DNA from: Rhea pennata
Taxonomy: Eukaryota; Chordata; Aves; Rheiformes; Rheidae
Assembly: GCF_028389875.1 (NCBI RefSeq)
Contig: NC_084676.1
Location: 8,370,001 to 8,434,000 of the forward strand
Reading direction: 5' to 3'
Length of the DNA stretch: 64,000 nucleotides
Within the stretch, counting starts at the first letter, position 1; every line of letters begins with the position of its first letter. Below the pieces are notes generated by a model. The model did not search any database. It saw nothing but the letters and a program-made list of their open reading frames with translations, and had not been told where the DNA came from. The position numbers and the translations under genes were made by a program. This document shows, in pieces, positions 62,456-64,000 of the stretch.

Positions 62456-62595
62456 GACAAAGGGCCAGGTGTTGGTGGGACAATCAGAGCTCAAGGTGTT
62501 GTCGTTGGGATGTTGGGACAATCAAAGGGCCAGGTGTTGTTGCTGGGACAATCAGAGCTCAAGGTGTTGTTGGGACAATCAAAGGGCCAGGTGTT
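62456..62595 (+). repeat. 27-30-bp minisatellite with two alternating unit types
   Basis: Units start at 62477, 62515, 62545 and 62572, with a partial one at 62456. Type A reads GGGACAATCAAAGGGCCAGG then TGTT. Type B reads GGGACAATCAGAGCTCAAGG then TGTT. The two share most bases, so the array is an A-B dimer built from one ancestral unit. Confidence 0.9.
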
Positions 62596-62616
62596 CATGC
62601 CGACATTTACAGGCAG

Positions 62617-62692
62617 TATAAAAACAGGCTATGCAGCATGTGAGTTCCTGTTTGGCCCAGGTCTTCTAGATTCTGCTTAATTGGCTTCTATG
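62617..62692 (+). promoter_or_regulatory. Candidate TATA promoter and first exon after the minisatellite
   Basis: TATAAAAA at 62617-62624 follows the minisatellite by 21 bases. A start near 62647 would give a short exon ending at 62692 with donor CTATG|GTGAGT. The transcript would run on the plus strand, away from GABRA1. No coding potential was seen downstream. Confidence 0.3.
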
Positions 62693-64000
62693 GTGAGTTA
62701 TTCCTGATTTGCTCTGGGTTGTGTTGTTTAGATGGGCTTTTTGTTTGTTTGCTTTTAACTGTTGTATATCAGGATGTGGGTGTATGTTTTGAATTCTGTT
62801 ATTAACCCCCTGTTTTAGGAGGGAGCTGGAATTCTGGTATTAGCTAAAATTCCTCTGGATCTGCTGCATGAACACTTAACTGTTTTCTACTTTCCCTAGT
62901 GTACAGATTCAAACATATCTCCTGTTCTGTTTATTTTATTCATGGGAACATACTTCACAGTTGCTATTTTTGCGTGCCAAGCTTTGCTGTGTAAAGCCTA
63001 CACCTATAGTAGATTGCATATGTGGCTATACTATATTAAAAATATCAGGAAGCTGCTGCTTTTAAGGCACGCATCTTTCAAAAGCGGATGAAATAATCAG
63101 TGATCTTTAAATTTGGAAAACCCGGAACTCCCAATTCATTATTTTCTGGGTATTATAAATGAGTGTGAACATCAAGTAGAATTGAAACTGTGTTTTAATC
63201 TCAAGTTGTGGGATTTTTGTACTGAGGAAAGCTGTAATAATGTCATTTTTTGAAGAAGACCTTTTAATAGTCCAAGGTACTATAAATATTTTTTGCCTGT
63301 AACCAGAGATTTTAATGGTGACTACCATAAACAGGTAAGTAAAGACTGGCTTCTTAGCCCATGTAAATGGGCCCAGCTGTGTTCAGTTCAGCTGAATTAC
63401 AATCTTTCTGGGTCTGGCCCCACCAGTTTGTTGAAATAAATGAAGCAATTTCTATCAACACTTAAGTTAGCTCAGATAATGTGGAAAAGGCAGCTAATTT
63501 TATGTGAAGATGTATTTAGCATTCATAGTCTTGACTTGCTTCTTTCATAACCGTGTTAATGTTTATCTCAGTAGCATAAATATTGGTGTGTGCTTCTCCC
63601 TCTTTTAAGATTTTGTGTTTCAGTATTAATTTGTTTTTGCTTTGGCACTTAAGCTGTTGCTTATGAGAATTATGAAATGCAGCTACAGAGAGATGCTACT
63701 TCTTCAGTCAATTACAGCTGCTTAAGAGCATCGAGTTTTTCTTACGCTACCGGCTCTTCAGAGCAATGCCATTGCAGTGAGAACAGTATTCAGGGTAGCA
63801 TGCTGTGAATGGTCAAAGGAGAAGGAAACTACTTTTTCTATCCCTGCTAGCAATTTAAGAGGGAAAAGGGGCTTTGGGTTTTTAAGGGAGTAATTCAGTG
63901 GCCTGGCTGTGGCACCAGCTTCTGAGTTACCCCTGTGCGCCCTTACTGAAGGCAGTGAGACTGCCCAGCATCGGCACGGCCGGGCTCTGAACACAGAAAT
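62693..64000. other. Right edge, no gene seen
   Basis: AT-rich sequence after the minisatellite and TATA unit. No exon, repeat family or RNA gene was recognised. Confidence 0.7.

Noticed and set aside
62456..62820. A solo retroviral LTR covering the minisatellite and TATA box
   Set aside because: No clear TG...CA ends, no flanking target duplication, and no AATAAA at the expected distance after the TATA box.

Overview
This window looks like a vertebrate, most likely avian, nuclear chromosome segment. It is AT-rich, low in interspersed repeats and has long introns. It carries a CR1 LINE 3' end of the kind seen in birds and other sauropsids. It holds one recognisable protein-coding gene, on the minus strand: GABRA1, the alpha-1 subunit of the GABA-A receptor. 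I could place all nine coding exons to the base. They have AG/GT boundaries and matching phases and join into a 455-residue Cys-loop receptor subunit with no break.

Layout from left to right: 1-13480 is the 3' flank of GABRA1. It has no gene I can support, but it has a roughly 0.88-kb homopyrimidine array of about 16-bp units (9087-9968), a 42-nt T run and small microsatellites. About 13480-15973 reads as a long AT-rich 3' UTR with several AATAAA signals on the minus strand. 15974-53679 is the GABRA1 coding span, with eight introns of 1.5 to 9.8 kb. 53680-57200 is the 5' end: three CpG-rich blocks, a likely non-coding first exon with a five-codon upstream ORF, a Z-DNA-like GT/GC tract, simple repeats, and one further candidate 5' exon. 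57200-64000 is the upstream flank. It contains short tandem duplications, TA and poly-A runs, and at 62.46-62.7 kb a 27-30-bp tandem repeat followed by a TATA box and a splice-donor-like sequence on the plus strand.

In other amniotes GABRA1 lies in a cluster with GABRG2, GABRA6 and GABRB2. By that order I expect GABRG2 beyond the left edge and GABRA6 beyond the right edge, but neither is in this window. The protein is one subunit of a pentameric chloride channel; its beta and gamma partners are encoded outside the window. The interesting unexplained signals are non-coding: the homopyrimidine array, the minisatellite plus TATA unit, the complex promoter with possible divergent transcription, small CpG-rich islets scattered in AT-rich introns, and a CR1 tail close to a sub-optimal splice donor. 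I see no bacterial-type system, CRISPR array, tRNA or rRNA.
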